A stretch of DNA of 64,000 bases, taken from assembly GCF_014773385.1 (NCBI RefSeq), contig NZ_JACXAI010000024.1:28985-92984 (forward strand). The letters run 5' to 3'. Origin of the DNA: Metabacillus arenae. GTDB taxonomy: Bacteria > Bacillota > Bacilli > Bacillales > Bacillaceae. Positions 25,965-33,748 of the stretch are shown one piece after another. The position numbers and the translations under genes were made by a program. A model generated the notes under the pieces. That model was given only the letters and a program-made list of their open reading frames with translations, was not told the origin of the DNA and did not search any database. Every line of letters starts with the position of its first letter. Within the stretch, counting starts at the first letter, position 1.

Positions 25965-26957
25965 TTGGCTACAATTAGAGATGTTGCTGAGAAAGCAGGA
26001 GTGTCTACAGCAACTGTATCAAGAATTATTAATAATAAAGGCCAAGCAACACCTGAGACGATTGCTAGAGTACATGCAATTATTAAAGAATTGGGTTATA
26101 AACCTAACGTTGTTGCACAAAGCTTAACAAGTAAAAAGTCAAATACAATTGCTTTACTTGTTCCAACAATAAAAAACCCTTTCTTCCCAGAGTTAGCTCG
26201 AGGGATAGAAGATGTTGCGAATTCTAATGGAATGAACATCTTTCTATGTAATACAGATGATGAGAGAGTAAAATTAAAGAACTACCTTGTTTCCCTACAA
26301 GAAAGATATGTAGATGGGATTATTATTAATTCTCTTACCTTAAACAATGAAGACTTAGATGAGCTTCATTCTAATGGAATTCCCTCTGTTACATTAGACC
26401 GATCCATCTCCACTCATAATTTCTCTTCTATCACCGTTAAACATAGAGAAGGTGCCCAACTTGCTACAAAGCATCTAATTGACATTGGTTGCAGGCGAAT
26501 TGGAATGATTCGTGGACCAGAAGATGATATTACTGCTGTTCAAAGAATGTGGGGATATAGAGATTATGTAAAAGATTTTGATTGGTTTGACCAAAGTTGG
26601 ATTGCTCTTGGAGATTTTAGTGTACAAAGTGGTTATTATTGTATGAAAGAACTTTTCCAGCGTCATCCGGATATAGATGGAGTCTTTGCATCTAATGATT
26701 TAATGGCGATTGGTTTATTAAAAGCTGCTCATGAATGGGGACGAAAGGTGCCAGATGAATTAGCAATTATAGGTTTTGATGGGATTGATATGTCGCAATA
26801 TACTTACCCTCCGCTCTCTACCATTAAACAACCCATCTATGAAATGGGAAAAATGGCAATGGAGGATCTATTAAGGTTAATTAAAGACCCAAAGCTTGAT
26901 TATAATAAAAGAGAACTCGATGTTGAACTCATGTTACGAGAATCATCTATGCGATAA
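25965..26957 (+). CDS. LacI family regulator of a ribose/polyol-type cluster
   Basis: A TTG start at 25965 with GGAGG eight bases upstream gives 330 residues; the in-frame GTG at 25950 overlaps the ribosome site. The HTH (ATIRDVAEKAGVSTATVSR, IINNKGQ) and hinge helix (NVVAQSLTSKKS) precede a ribose-binding-like domain with PTIKNPFFPELARGIE and DGVFASNDLMAIG. It is convergent with ribokinase and separated from it by a bidirectional terminator. Shared palindromes upstream of the epimerase and permease genes suggest it controls both. Confidence 0.9.
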   Translation: MATIRDVAEKAGVSTATVSRIINNKGQATPETIARVHAIIKELGYKPNVVAQSLTSKKSNTIALLVPTIKNPFFPELARGIEDVANSNGMNIFLCNTDDERVKLKNYLVSLQERYVDGIIINSLTLNNEDLDELHSNGIPSVTLDRSISTHNFSSITVKHREGAQLATKHLIDIGCRRIGMIRGPEDDITAVQRMWGYRDYVKDFDWFDQSWIALGDFSVQSGYYCMKELFQRHPDIDGVFASNDLMAIGLLKAAHEWGRKVPDELAIIGFDGIDMSQYTYPPLSTIKQPIYEMGKMAMEDLLRLIKDPKLDYNKRELDVELMLRESSMR

Positions 26958-27010
26958 TAAAAAAGAGAAACCAAAGGGAAGATTTGAATCGATTTTTGGT
27001 TTCTCTTTTT
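26958..27010. terminator. Bidirectional terminator between the LacI regulator and ribokinase genes
   Basis: AAAAGAGAAACCAAA pairs with TTTGGTTTCTCTTTT; there are A and T runs on both flanks. Confidence 0.8.
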
Positions 27011-27062
27011 ATATGATAATTAGTAAACAGTGTTGCTCTAAATCAATAGTTACTTAATAAAT

Positions 27063-28016
27063 TTATGCTTGCAAAGTTTCAAATAAATAATGTGAAATCC
27101 CTCTCTCTTCACAAAATTTATTGACTTCTTCAATTGTTGGCACCCCTGCTTGTGCACCTTGTTTTGTTACCTTTAATGCAGCTACAATGTTTGCAAATTT
27201 GGCTGCTGCAGCAATATCAGTTCCATCTGATAAAGCAAAAGCAAGAGCTCCAGCAAATGAATCTCCCGCACCAACAGTATCCATTGCTTTCACTTGAATA
27301 GCTTCGATATATTCTGTATTTCCACTTTGATAGACTAGAGATCCTTTCTCTCCCATTTTAATGATGGAGTTCTTTACACCAATTTGATTGAAATATTCAG
27401 CAGCTTGGAAGGCGGAATCTAAATCCGAGATATCTATGCCTGTTATTTGTTTCGTTTCTTGTTTATTAGGAACAATTAGATCCGCATAGTGCAATGCACG
27501 TTCTGTAATGCCATCTGCTGGAGCAGGATCTAGAACAACTAACATTCCTTTATTTTTTGCTTGAATCATTGACTCAATAACTGCTTCCTCAGGAATTTCC
27601 ATCTGTACTAATAAAACTTTACTATTATTGATTTTTGAGAAAGCATCTCGAATATCCTTTGAGGTTAAATCATCGTTTGCCCCTTTAACAACTAGCATTG
27701 TATTTTCAGCTGTATGGTCTACAGTAATAATTGCACAACCAGTGGAAGTATTATTTACCTGTTTTACAAAAGAAGTGTTAACATGATTCTCTTTTAAAGC
27801 ACGAATCATGGTATCACCATATAAATCACAACCAATCGAACCAATCATATTCACTGTTTTTCCTAATCGTGCACTTGCAACAGCCTGATTAGCACCTTTC
27901 CCGCCAGGAAGCGTTACCATTTTCCTCCCAAAAATGGTTTCCCCACGATTGGGATATTGGTTCGTAAAGGATACGATATCAACATTAATACTTCCAACTA
28001 CGGTTATCTCCCCCAT
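27063..28016 (-). CDS. rbsK: Ribokinase-like PfkB family sugar kinase
   Basis: It has 317 residues. The N-terminus GSINVDIVSFTNQYPNRGET, the glycine pair LPGGKGANQAVA (about 36-47) and the C-terminal signature DTVGAGDSFAGAL (catalytic base Asp252) match ribokinase. It phosphorylates the primary hydroxyl of ribose or a related ketose. It lies 17 bp after the epimerase gene, and the pair implies sugar to sugar-5- or 6-phosphate and then epimerisation. No rbsD or ABC transporter is present, so ribose itself is uncertain. Confidence 0.87.
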   Translation of the reverse strand: MGEITVVGSINVDIVSFTNQYPNRGETIFGRKMVTLPGGKGANQAVASARLGKTVNMIGSIGCDLYGDTMIRALKENHVNTSFVKQVNNTSTGCAIITVDHTAENTMLVVKGANDDLTSKDIRDAFSKINNSKVLLVQMEIPEEAVIESMIQAKNKGMLVVLDPAPADGITERALHYADLIVPNKQETKQITGIDISDLDSAFQAAEYFNQIGVKNSIIKMGEKGSLVYQSGNTEYIEAIQVKAMDTVGAGDSFAGALAFALSDGTDIAAAAKFANIVAALKVTKQGAQAGVPTIEEVNKFCEERGISHYLFETLQA

Positions 28017-28033
28017 TACTACACCTCCGATCT

Positions 28034-28729
28034 TTAAATGAGATTAGGTTCAAAATTACTTGTATTGTTATGTTCTATAAACTGTCTTAAGTTTGTTACA
28101 GCTTCTTCAAATGTGATATCTGGTTTAAATAATGAAGACGTACCACATACCAGCATATTTGCTCCATTTTCTAAGACTCCAGGAATCGTTTCATATCCAA
28201 TGTTTCCGTCAACCTGAATATTTATGTTATAGCCTTCTTTAAAGAGCATATCTTTTAAATCACTTAATTTTTGATACATTAAAGGGATGAATTTTTGACC
28301 AGCGAATCCTGGGTTAACTGTCATGACAGTTATATAATCTACTACATCTAAGACGTATTTAAGTTCCTCGATTGGAGTAGATGGGTTAAGAGCAACTCCT
28401 GCTCTCAATCCATTATCACGAATTGTTTGCAATGTTCTTTGTAAATGCTCTGTTGCTTCAGTATGAACGGAAATCATGTCAGCACCTGCTTCAATAAAAG
28501 TAGATAAGTGGTTTTCAGGATTTTTAACCATTAAATGAACATCAAAAGGTTTTTTTGTATAAGGTCTTATACTTTTAATCATGTCAGGTCCCATTGTGAA
28601 ATTAGGAACGAAGCTGCCATCCATTACATCCAAATGAAAAAAGTCTACACCAGCTTGATCTAATATAATTACTGATTCTTTTAGTACTCCCATATCCGCA
28701 CACATTAAAGATGGACCAATTAAAGTCAT
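28034..28729 (-). CDS. Ribulose-phosphate/allulose-6-phosphate 3-epimerase family
   Basis: This TIM-barrel enzyme has 231 residues: SPSLMCAD at the N-terminus, FFHLDVMDGSFVPN with metal ligands His32 and Asp34, DVHLMV, TVMTVNPGFAGQKFIP and QVDGNIG. The SPSLMCxD and ITVMTVxPGFAGQ features are closer to AlsE (allulose-6-phosphate epimerase) than to housekeeping Rpe. First gene of the operon with the kinase, it is preceded about 190 bp upstream by a perfect GTAACCGGTTAC operator. Confidence 0.82.
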   Translation of the reverse strand: MTLIGPSLMCADMGVLKESVIILDQAGVDFFHLDVMDGSFVPNFTMGPDMIKSIRPYTKKPFDVHLMVKNPENHLSTFIEAGADMISVHTEATEHLQRTLQTIRDNGLRAGVALNPSTPIEELKYVLDVVDYITVMTVNPGFAGQKFIPLMYQKLSDLKDMLFKEGYNINIQVDGNIGYETIPGVLENGANMLVCGTSSLFKPDITFEEAVTNLRQFIEHNNTSNFEPNLI

Positions 28730-28917
28730 AGTTTCAAAGCCTCCTAATTTTGTATAAAACTTTTTATGTAGAATTGTTCTACCTTCAAAGTTCCACTTTA
28801 GTAGAATAGTGACTGTTATAGATACTTAGTAAAAATTTAGTTCTTTGCGTTTTTGTGAAAAACTTAATTTGTTACATTTGTTACAAAAACCATAACAAAA
28901 AACTATCAAGAACATTA

Positions 28918-28931
28918 CGTAACCGGTTACG
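28918..28931. promoter_or_regulatory. LacI-type operator 1 (epimerase-kinase side)
   Basis: CGTAACCGGTTACG is a perfect 14-bp palindrome of the LacI-family type with a central CG. Confidence 0.65.
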
Positions 28932-29141
28932 AAAAATCGTATCACTTATGGTTTGATTTTGTCAAACAGAAATTTTTTTCATGATATATAATATAAAGAG
29001 GTTATTATTTTAAGTTAAATACAGGATTTTAATAAAAATCTAAAAATAAATAACCATCCGTAACCGCTTGCATGTATAAAAGGGTTGTGATAATATACAG
29101 AAATAAGTGCTACACCTAGTAAAAAAGTGTATTACTTTTTA

Positions 29142-29155
29142 CGTAACCGGTTACC
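29142..29155. promoter_or_regulatory. LacI-type operator 2 (permease side)
   Basis: CGTAACCGGTTACC shares the 12-bp palindrome GTAACCGGTTAC with operator 1, 224 bp away; a weaker half site, CCGTAACCGCTTGC, lies near 29058. Looping between the two full sites would cover both divergent promoters. Confidence 0.65.
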
Positions 29156-29159
29156 TGAA

Positions 29160-29494
29160 TTTATTAATAATAGTAAACAGTTTTAGGGGGATTAAATTGA
29201 GGAAACATGAGGAAATGGCTAAACATTATTAACAACAGGAAATTCTGTAATTAGATTTACCACAAGAACTATGTGAGAGTGCAGCAAAAGTAGTTTCAAA
29301 AAGTGGCGGAGGTTACTTAAGATGTGACGTGAAAATAAAAAAGAAACAGAAAAAAATAGTGCTGATAGTGTAAGCGCTATTGGTCCTTTAGATTTCTTAT
29401 AAATTACGCCGTTGTTCTTAATTCCTGATCATGTACTAAATAAATCTATTTAATAGTCGGGTTATACTAATCTACATATTTAGGAGGGTTACAG
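29160..29494 (+). other. Leader region of the MFS permease with decayed ORF and cre-like site
   Basis: A TTG at 29197 after AGGGGG opens only 11 codons. A later frame, LPQELCESAAKVVSKSGGGY, looks coding but has no start, so a small gene may have decayed here. GTGTAAGCGCTATTGG (29368-29383) fits the cre consensus moderately. No known riboswitch was recognised. Confidence 0.35.
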
Positions 29495-30781
29495 TTGAAA
29501 AATGTAAACGCTATTACTAATATAGGTCAAAAAACAATCCTTGGAATGCCTAAATCTCTATTTTGGGGATTTGTTGCAATATTAATCTTTATGACAGGAG
29601 ACGGGGTTGAACAAGCATTTCTTTCAAAACAAATCGTAGAAATGGGGTTTTCTCCTGCAGATTCAGCTATGGTTTTTACAGTATACGGGGTTACTGTTGC
29701 ACTTGGTTCATGGTTAGCAGCTTTATTTGCTGATATTTGGGGTCCAAGACGGACTATGTTAATCGGACTAATGATATGGATCGTTTTTCATGTTGGTTTT
29801 ATCTCTCTTGGAACAGTGCCGGAAGATTTAAATATGATGTTGATTATGTATGGTTTACGCGGCTTTGGGTTTCCGCTATTTGCCTATTCGTTTGTTGTTT
29901 GGATTGCTTATGCTACACCGCACAAAAAACTCCCTACAGCGATGGGATGGTTCTGGTTTGCTCACTCACTAGGGCTTGGTGTATTCGGTTCTTACATGCC
30001 TAGCTTTACTATTCCCGCTATCGGCTATAATGGTTCGCTTTGGTTAGGGTTAATTTTTGTCATTATTGGTGGATTAGTAGGCGTACTTATGACAAAAGGA
30101 AACTATGAAAAACCTAAAAATGAAAACCCTGCTGAAACAATAAAGAAAGGGATTACAATCCTTTTTACTAATAATAAGATAGCTATTGCGTCAGCAGTAA
30201 GGATTATAAATCAGTTAGCTGTCTATGGTTTTGTTGTAGCAATGCCATTATTTTTAACAAGTGAGGAAGTTGGTTTTACGACTTCTCAATGGCTGCAAAT
30301 ATGGGCTGCTATGTACTTAGTAAATATTTTCTTTAATTTATTTTGGGGATTTGTCGCAAATAAAATGGCATGGAACAAAGTGGTTCAGTATTTCGGTTGT
30401 ATTGGATTAGCGATTGCTTGTTTATTATTCTATTACGTTCCAATCACTTTTGGCCCCAATTATTGGTTAATGCTATGTGTATCAGGTTTCTTTGGAGCCG
30501 TTCTTGGAGCATTCGCTCAAATGTCTGCAATTTTTGCAGCAATTGATCCAGAGAACAGAGGAGCAGCAATGTCAATTCACAATCTATCTGCTGGATTAAG
30601 TCAATTTATAGGGCCAGCATTAGCAGGTCTACTATTTTCATTATTCGGAACAGAGGGATTAGTTTGGTCATTAGCAGGATTCTATCTATTAGGGTTTGTC
30701 CTTGCGCAATTCTTAAAAATTGAACAAGAACAACCTTTAGCAGAGAAAGAGAGTCCTAACCTTGTAAATAAAGCATTATAA
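29495..30781 (+). CDS. MFS permease, RbtT/DalT/CsbX polyol transporter type
   Basis: This 428-residue protein has twelve membrane helices and a TTG start (AGGAGGG upstream). The MFS loop 2-3 motif is ALGSWLAALFADIWGPRRTM; other marks are GFGFPLFAYSFVVWIAY and MGWFWFAHSLGLGVFGSYMPS, typical of the ribitol/arabitol permease group. With the divergent kinase and epimerase it would import a pentitol or ketose. No polyol dehydrogenase gene is nearby, so a ketose substrate such as ribulose or allulose is attractive. Confidence 0.85.
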   Translation: MKNVNAITNIGQKTILGMPKSLFWGFVAILIFMTGDGVEQAFLSKQIVEMGFSPADSAMVFTVYGVTVALGSWLAALFADIWGPRRTMLIGLMIWIVFHVGFISLGTVPEDLNMMLIMYGLRGFGFPLFAYSFVVWIAYATPHKKLPTAMGWFWFAHSLGLGVFGSYMPSFTIPAIGYNGSLWLGLIFVIIGGLVGVLMTKGNYEKPKNENPAETIKKGITILFTNNKIAIASAVRIINQLAVYGFVVAMPLFLTSEEVGFTTSQWLQIWAAMYLVNIFFNLFWGFVANKMAWNKVVQYFGCIGLAIACLLFYYVPITFGPNYWLMLCVSGFFGAVLGAFAQMSAIFAAIDPENRGAAMSIHNLSAGLSQFIGPALAGLLFSLFGTEGLVWSLAGFYLLGFVLAQFLKIEQEQPLAEKESPNLVNKAL

Positions 30782-30797
30782 TCATGAAGTCTTCTTC

Positions 30798-30830
30798 AAT
30801 CCCAATAGGGTAAACCCTATTGGGATTTTT
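30798..30830 (+). terminator. Terminator after the MFS permease
   Basis: AATCCCAATAGGG pairs perfectly with CCCTATTGGGATT around a TAAA loop, followed by T residues. Confidence 0.9.
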
Positions 30831-31002
30831 AAATTTTACGAAAATAGCAAATTTTAAAACGGGTTGCCTTAATACTTATTTTATTTCACATAACGTGTTC
30901 ACCCTTGGTAATATGAGGCTTTTCCTAATCGTTTGTTTGGAATAATACAGATGACAACTATCCTCATGCTACAAAATAAAGATGATTCTAATACAACTTT
31001 CT

Positions 31003-31085
31003 TTGCCAACTATACCTTCTGTCGATAGTCTAGTCCATCGTGATATAATTCTACCGCTTTTTCTACCCAAAGTAATAACACTGTT
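31003..31085 (-). pseudogene. Remnant of a VOC family gene
   Basis: The stretch matches the 5' coding part of the VOC gene at 20716-21138; for example TTCTTTGCCAACTATACCTT compares with TTCTTTGCCAACTATGCCTT. Translation VELYHDGLDYRQKV is interrupted by a stop where the intact protein has LEFYRDGIGLPTEGIV. Only about 28 codons survive. Elsewhere in 30831-31241 I see no gene. Confidence 0.5.
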
Positions 31086-31241
31086 TCTCCCACAGCTAAA
31101 GCAGCGGTTTTTCTTCAACTCACTCTGTCATTAAACAATGTTTTCAAAAAAATCTCAAAAATAGCAATCGAAAAGAAATCAATATAAAGTGAATTGATAT
31201 AATTGAAATAGTTCTTAATCAAAACTCAAGGAGGAATAACC

Positions 31242-31652
31242 ATGACAGTAAGTCTCACCCCTTATATCACTCTGGAAGGAAACGCAAAGGAAGCTATTCA
31301 GTTTTATGAAAAAGCATTGGGTGCTGAAGTCCTCTCGATCATTACATACGGAGAAATGCCTGATTCTCCCTCTGACGATCTGAAAAACCTTGTGGCACAC
31401 GCAATGATAAAAGTTGATGAAGCAGAACTCATGTTTTCCGATTCACCAGGTTCGCCTATTAAAAAGGGTAATCAAGTTACGATTTGTATTTCAACTAACG
31501 ATGTAGAGAAATCCAAACAAATTTTTGAAGCCTTGCGACAAAATGGTCAGGTTAATATGCCACTTGAAAAAACTTCCTTTAGCCCTGCTTTTGGTGATGT
31601 AACGGACAAATTCGGCGTAACCTTTCAAATTTATACTGAAGGTCAAAAATAA
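31242..31652 (+). CDS. PhnB/YjdN-like VOC family protein
   Basis: The protein has 136 residues. It starts MTVSLTPYITLEGNAKEAIQ and contains YEKALGAEVLSIITYGEMPD, AHAMIKVDEAELMFSD and DKFGVTFQIY. This is the short PhnB/YjdN subfamily, of unknown enzymatic role. AGGAGG lies a few bases upstream of ATG, and a terminator follows directly. Confidence 0.83.
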   Translation: MTVSLTPYITLEGNAKEAIQFYEKALGAEVLSIITYGEMPDSPSDDLKNLVAHAMIKVDEAELMFSDSPGSPIKKGNQVTICISTNDVEKSKQIFEALRQNGQVNMPLEKTSFSPAFGDVTDKFGVTFQIYTEGQK

Positions 31653-31659
31653 ATTACGG

Positions 31660-31698
31660 AAAAAGAGCTGCTTAAAATAATGAGCTGCTCTTTTTTTA
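31660..31698 (+). terminator. Terminator after the PhnB-like gene
   Basis: AAAAGAGC (31661-31668) and GCTCTTTT (31687-31694) with a long T run. Confidence 0.8.
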
Positions 31699-31755
31699 TT
31701 ACATAATTTGTATCAAAATAAGCCATATCCGTTTATCCTTCGCAAATAAAATTGT

Positions 31756-32313
31756 TCATGCTTCTGGTTCTGGGTAATACATAAGTAGAAAAAAACTTGC
31801 TAATTCATCGGTAGAATTTATATAACTATGAGGTGTCATTCCTGTAAATTGCAGGGCATCTCCAGATTCCATTACATGTTCCTTCCCTTGAAGATTTACT
31901 GTTAATTTACCTTCTTTTATTAATAGATACTCCTCCCCTAAATGGGATTTCGCTTCATGTGAACACCCTGGTTTAAGTTCAACTATGTAAATTTCAAACT
32001 TTTTCTCAGGATGATAAGGAAAGAAAGAATAGACGAGGTAATTACCTTCATTATCTGAGACAGGATCTAATTCCTTTATATTTATTTTTTTTACTTTAGG
32101 AACGTCTTCCTTCATAAATAGAGAAAATGATACCTGAAGTCCATTCGCAATTTTCCACAGAGTGGTGACAGTGGGATTGGATTTACCTTTTTCAATTTGG
32201 GCAAGCATAGCTTTACTAACTCCTGTAAATTCAGAAACTTGATCAAGAGTAAGATTTCTGCTTTTCCTGAGATTGGACAGGTTTCTCGCAATAATAGCCT
32301 GTATATTATCCAT
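31756..32313 (-). CDS. XRE family regulator with C-terminal cupin
   Basis: It has 185 residues. The N-terminal HTH (NLSNLRKSRNLTLDQVSEFT, MLAQIEKGKSNPT) is followed by a cupin with LKPGCSHEAKSHLGEEYLLI and ESGDALQFTGMTPHSY. Such proteins sense small ligands, often amino-acid related. It is divergent from azlCD and shares a 95-bp promoter region containing an inverted repeat. It probably regulates the exporter and itself. Confidence 0.88.
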   Translation of the reverse strand: MDNIQAIIARNLSNLRKSRNLTLDQVSEFTGVSKAMLAQIEKGKSNPTVTTLWKIANGLQVSFSLFMKEDVPKVKKINIKELDPVSDNEGNYLVYSFFPYHPEKKFEIYIVELKPGCSHEAKSHLGEEYLLIKEGKLTVNLQGKEHVMESGDALQFTGMTPHSYINSTDELASFFLLMYYPEPEA

Positions 32314-32354
32314 GAATGCTCTCCTTAAATTCTTTTGAAATGATTATAACACAC

Positions 32355-32398
32355 CCTTGTTTGTTATAACGTAAATTTGTATAATATGATAAACAAGG
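32355..32398. promoter_or_regulatory. azlC promoter and XRE operator
   Basis: TTGTTT (32357-32362), 17 bp, TATAAT (32380-32385) form the promoter. The inverted repeat CCTTGTTT (32355-32362) and AAACAAGG (32391-32398) brackets it, covering the -35 box and the start site and ribosome-site region. This is a good repressor arrangement for the XRE-cupin protein. Confidence 0.55.
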
Positions 32399-32408
32399 AG
32401 GAGGAATA

Positions 32409-33134
32409 ATGATTACAGAAACAACAGTAGTTAATCAAGAAGAGAAAAGCCCAACGTTTACTCAAGGGATGAAGGATTGTGTACCAACATTGTTGGGATA
32501 TATGAGTATTGGTTTTGCATTTGGGATCGTTGGTGTGGCCTCAAATCTGAGTGTAATGGAAATCGCCCTATTATCAGCGTTAGTATATGCTGGAGCAGCT
32601 CAATTCATTATATGTGCTTTGTTAGTGGTGAATAGTCCTATGTCAGCAATTATCATAACAACCTTCATTGTAAATTTACGTAACTTTCTTTTAAGCGCAA
32701 CTCTTGCTCCTCATTTTACTAAGTATTCTTTAATGAAGAATTTAGGTATTGGAATTCTCGTTACAGATGAGTCGTTTGGTGTGGCCTCAAACAAAATCAT
32801 AAAGGGTGAACCGATTAATGACCGTTGGATGAATGGATTAAATGTTACAGCTTATATTTTTTGGATACTATCTTGTGTGGCAGGTGCCATTTGCGGTAAT
32901 TGGATCTCCAATCCAGAAGTGTTCGGCTTGGACTTTGCCCTAATTGCCATGTTTTTAGCTTTACTTGTTTTGCAATTAGAAAGTGTTATACATTCAAAAT
33001 TAAAGCAGTATTTATGTTTAATAGTTTATATGACAATAGCTATGATTCTTTTATCTCTTTTTATAGAATCTCATCTAGCTGTTATTATAGCAACCATTAT
33101 CGTAGCTACTATTGGGGTGGTGACAGATAAATGA
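32409..33134 (+). CDS. azlC: AzlC family branched-chain amino acid exporter, large subunit
   Basis: The protein has 241 residues and about seven membrane helices. AzlC marks are GYMSIGFAFGIVGVASNLSV, YAGAAQFI, NLRNFLLSATLAPHF and GILVTDESFGVA. AzlCD exports branched-chain amino acids or related compounds. It overlaps azlD by ATGA. ATG follows AAGGAGGAGG. Confidence 0.9.
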   Translation: MITETTVVNQEEKSPTFTQGMKDCVPTLLGYMSIGFAFGIVGVASNLSVMEIALLSALVYAGAAQFIICALLVVNSPMSAIIITTFIVNLRNFLLSATLAPHFTKYSLMKNLGIGILVTDESFGVASNKIIKGEPINDRWMNGLNVTAYIFWILSCVAGAICGNWISNPEVFGLDFALIAMFLALLVLQLESVIHSKLKQYLCLIVYMTIAMILLSLFIESHLAVIIATIIVATIGVVTDK

Positions 33135-33457
33135 CTGTTGGATTAACCACCCTTATAGTGATAATTTGCTGTGCATTAGTCACCATTATTCCGCGAATTA
33201 TTCCTTTTTTAGTTGTTCGGAATATAGCCCTGCCAGAACCAGCATTAAAGTGGCTGTCTTATGTACCCGTGTGTATACTTACAGCACTTGTGGCAGAAAA
33301 TTTTATTATCCAAACCAATCAGTCGTTAAGAATTGATTGGTCCGTCATTGTAGTCTTAATCCCTACTCTTCTAATTGCTATTAAAACAAAAAGTTTGTCA
33401 ATAACTGTAATTAGCGGTGTCGTCTTAATGGCTGTCTTACGATTTTTTATGTATTAA
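33131..33457 (+). CDS. azlD: AzlD family branched-chain amino acid exporter, small subunit
   Basis: It has 108 residues and about four membrane helices. ALVTIIPRIIPFLVVR and WLSYVPVCILTALV are typical of AzlD. Its start overlaps the azlC stop (33131-33134), indicating translational coupling. It forms the exporter together with AzlC. Confidence 0.88.
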   Translation: MTVGLTTLIVIICCALVTIIPRIIPFLVVRNIALPEPALKWLSYVPVCILTALVAENFIIQTNQSLRIDWSVIVVLIPTLLIAIKTKSLSITVISGVVLMAVLRFFMY

Positions 33458-33473
33458 CAAAATAATCATTAAC

Positions 33474-33505
33474 AAGGAGACAATGCTGCTGCAAGCTGTC
33501 TCTTT
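33474..33505 (+). terminator. Terminator after azlD
   Basis: AAGGAGACA pairs with TGTCTCTTT (one G-U pair). A second hairpin with AAAAAGGGT and ACCCTTTTT follows at about 33536-33584. Confidence 0.65.
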
Positions 33506-33748
33506 ATAATCTACAAATTATATAAAACGGAGCACAAAAAGGGTTATAAATGGTCAATGAGTCACCATGTTATGACCCTTTTTAATATCATGTAACCTGC
33601 TGCCTGTTTCGAATTGATAAATCTGTATTGATGGGCAATTTTCAAAAAAAAACATAAAGTCATAAACCACCAAATCATTGAATACATTGAAGTTGGATTA
33701 CAAATTTTTGTAGAAAAGCCCTAAAAAACAAAAGGTTAGGTGATAGAG

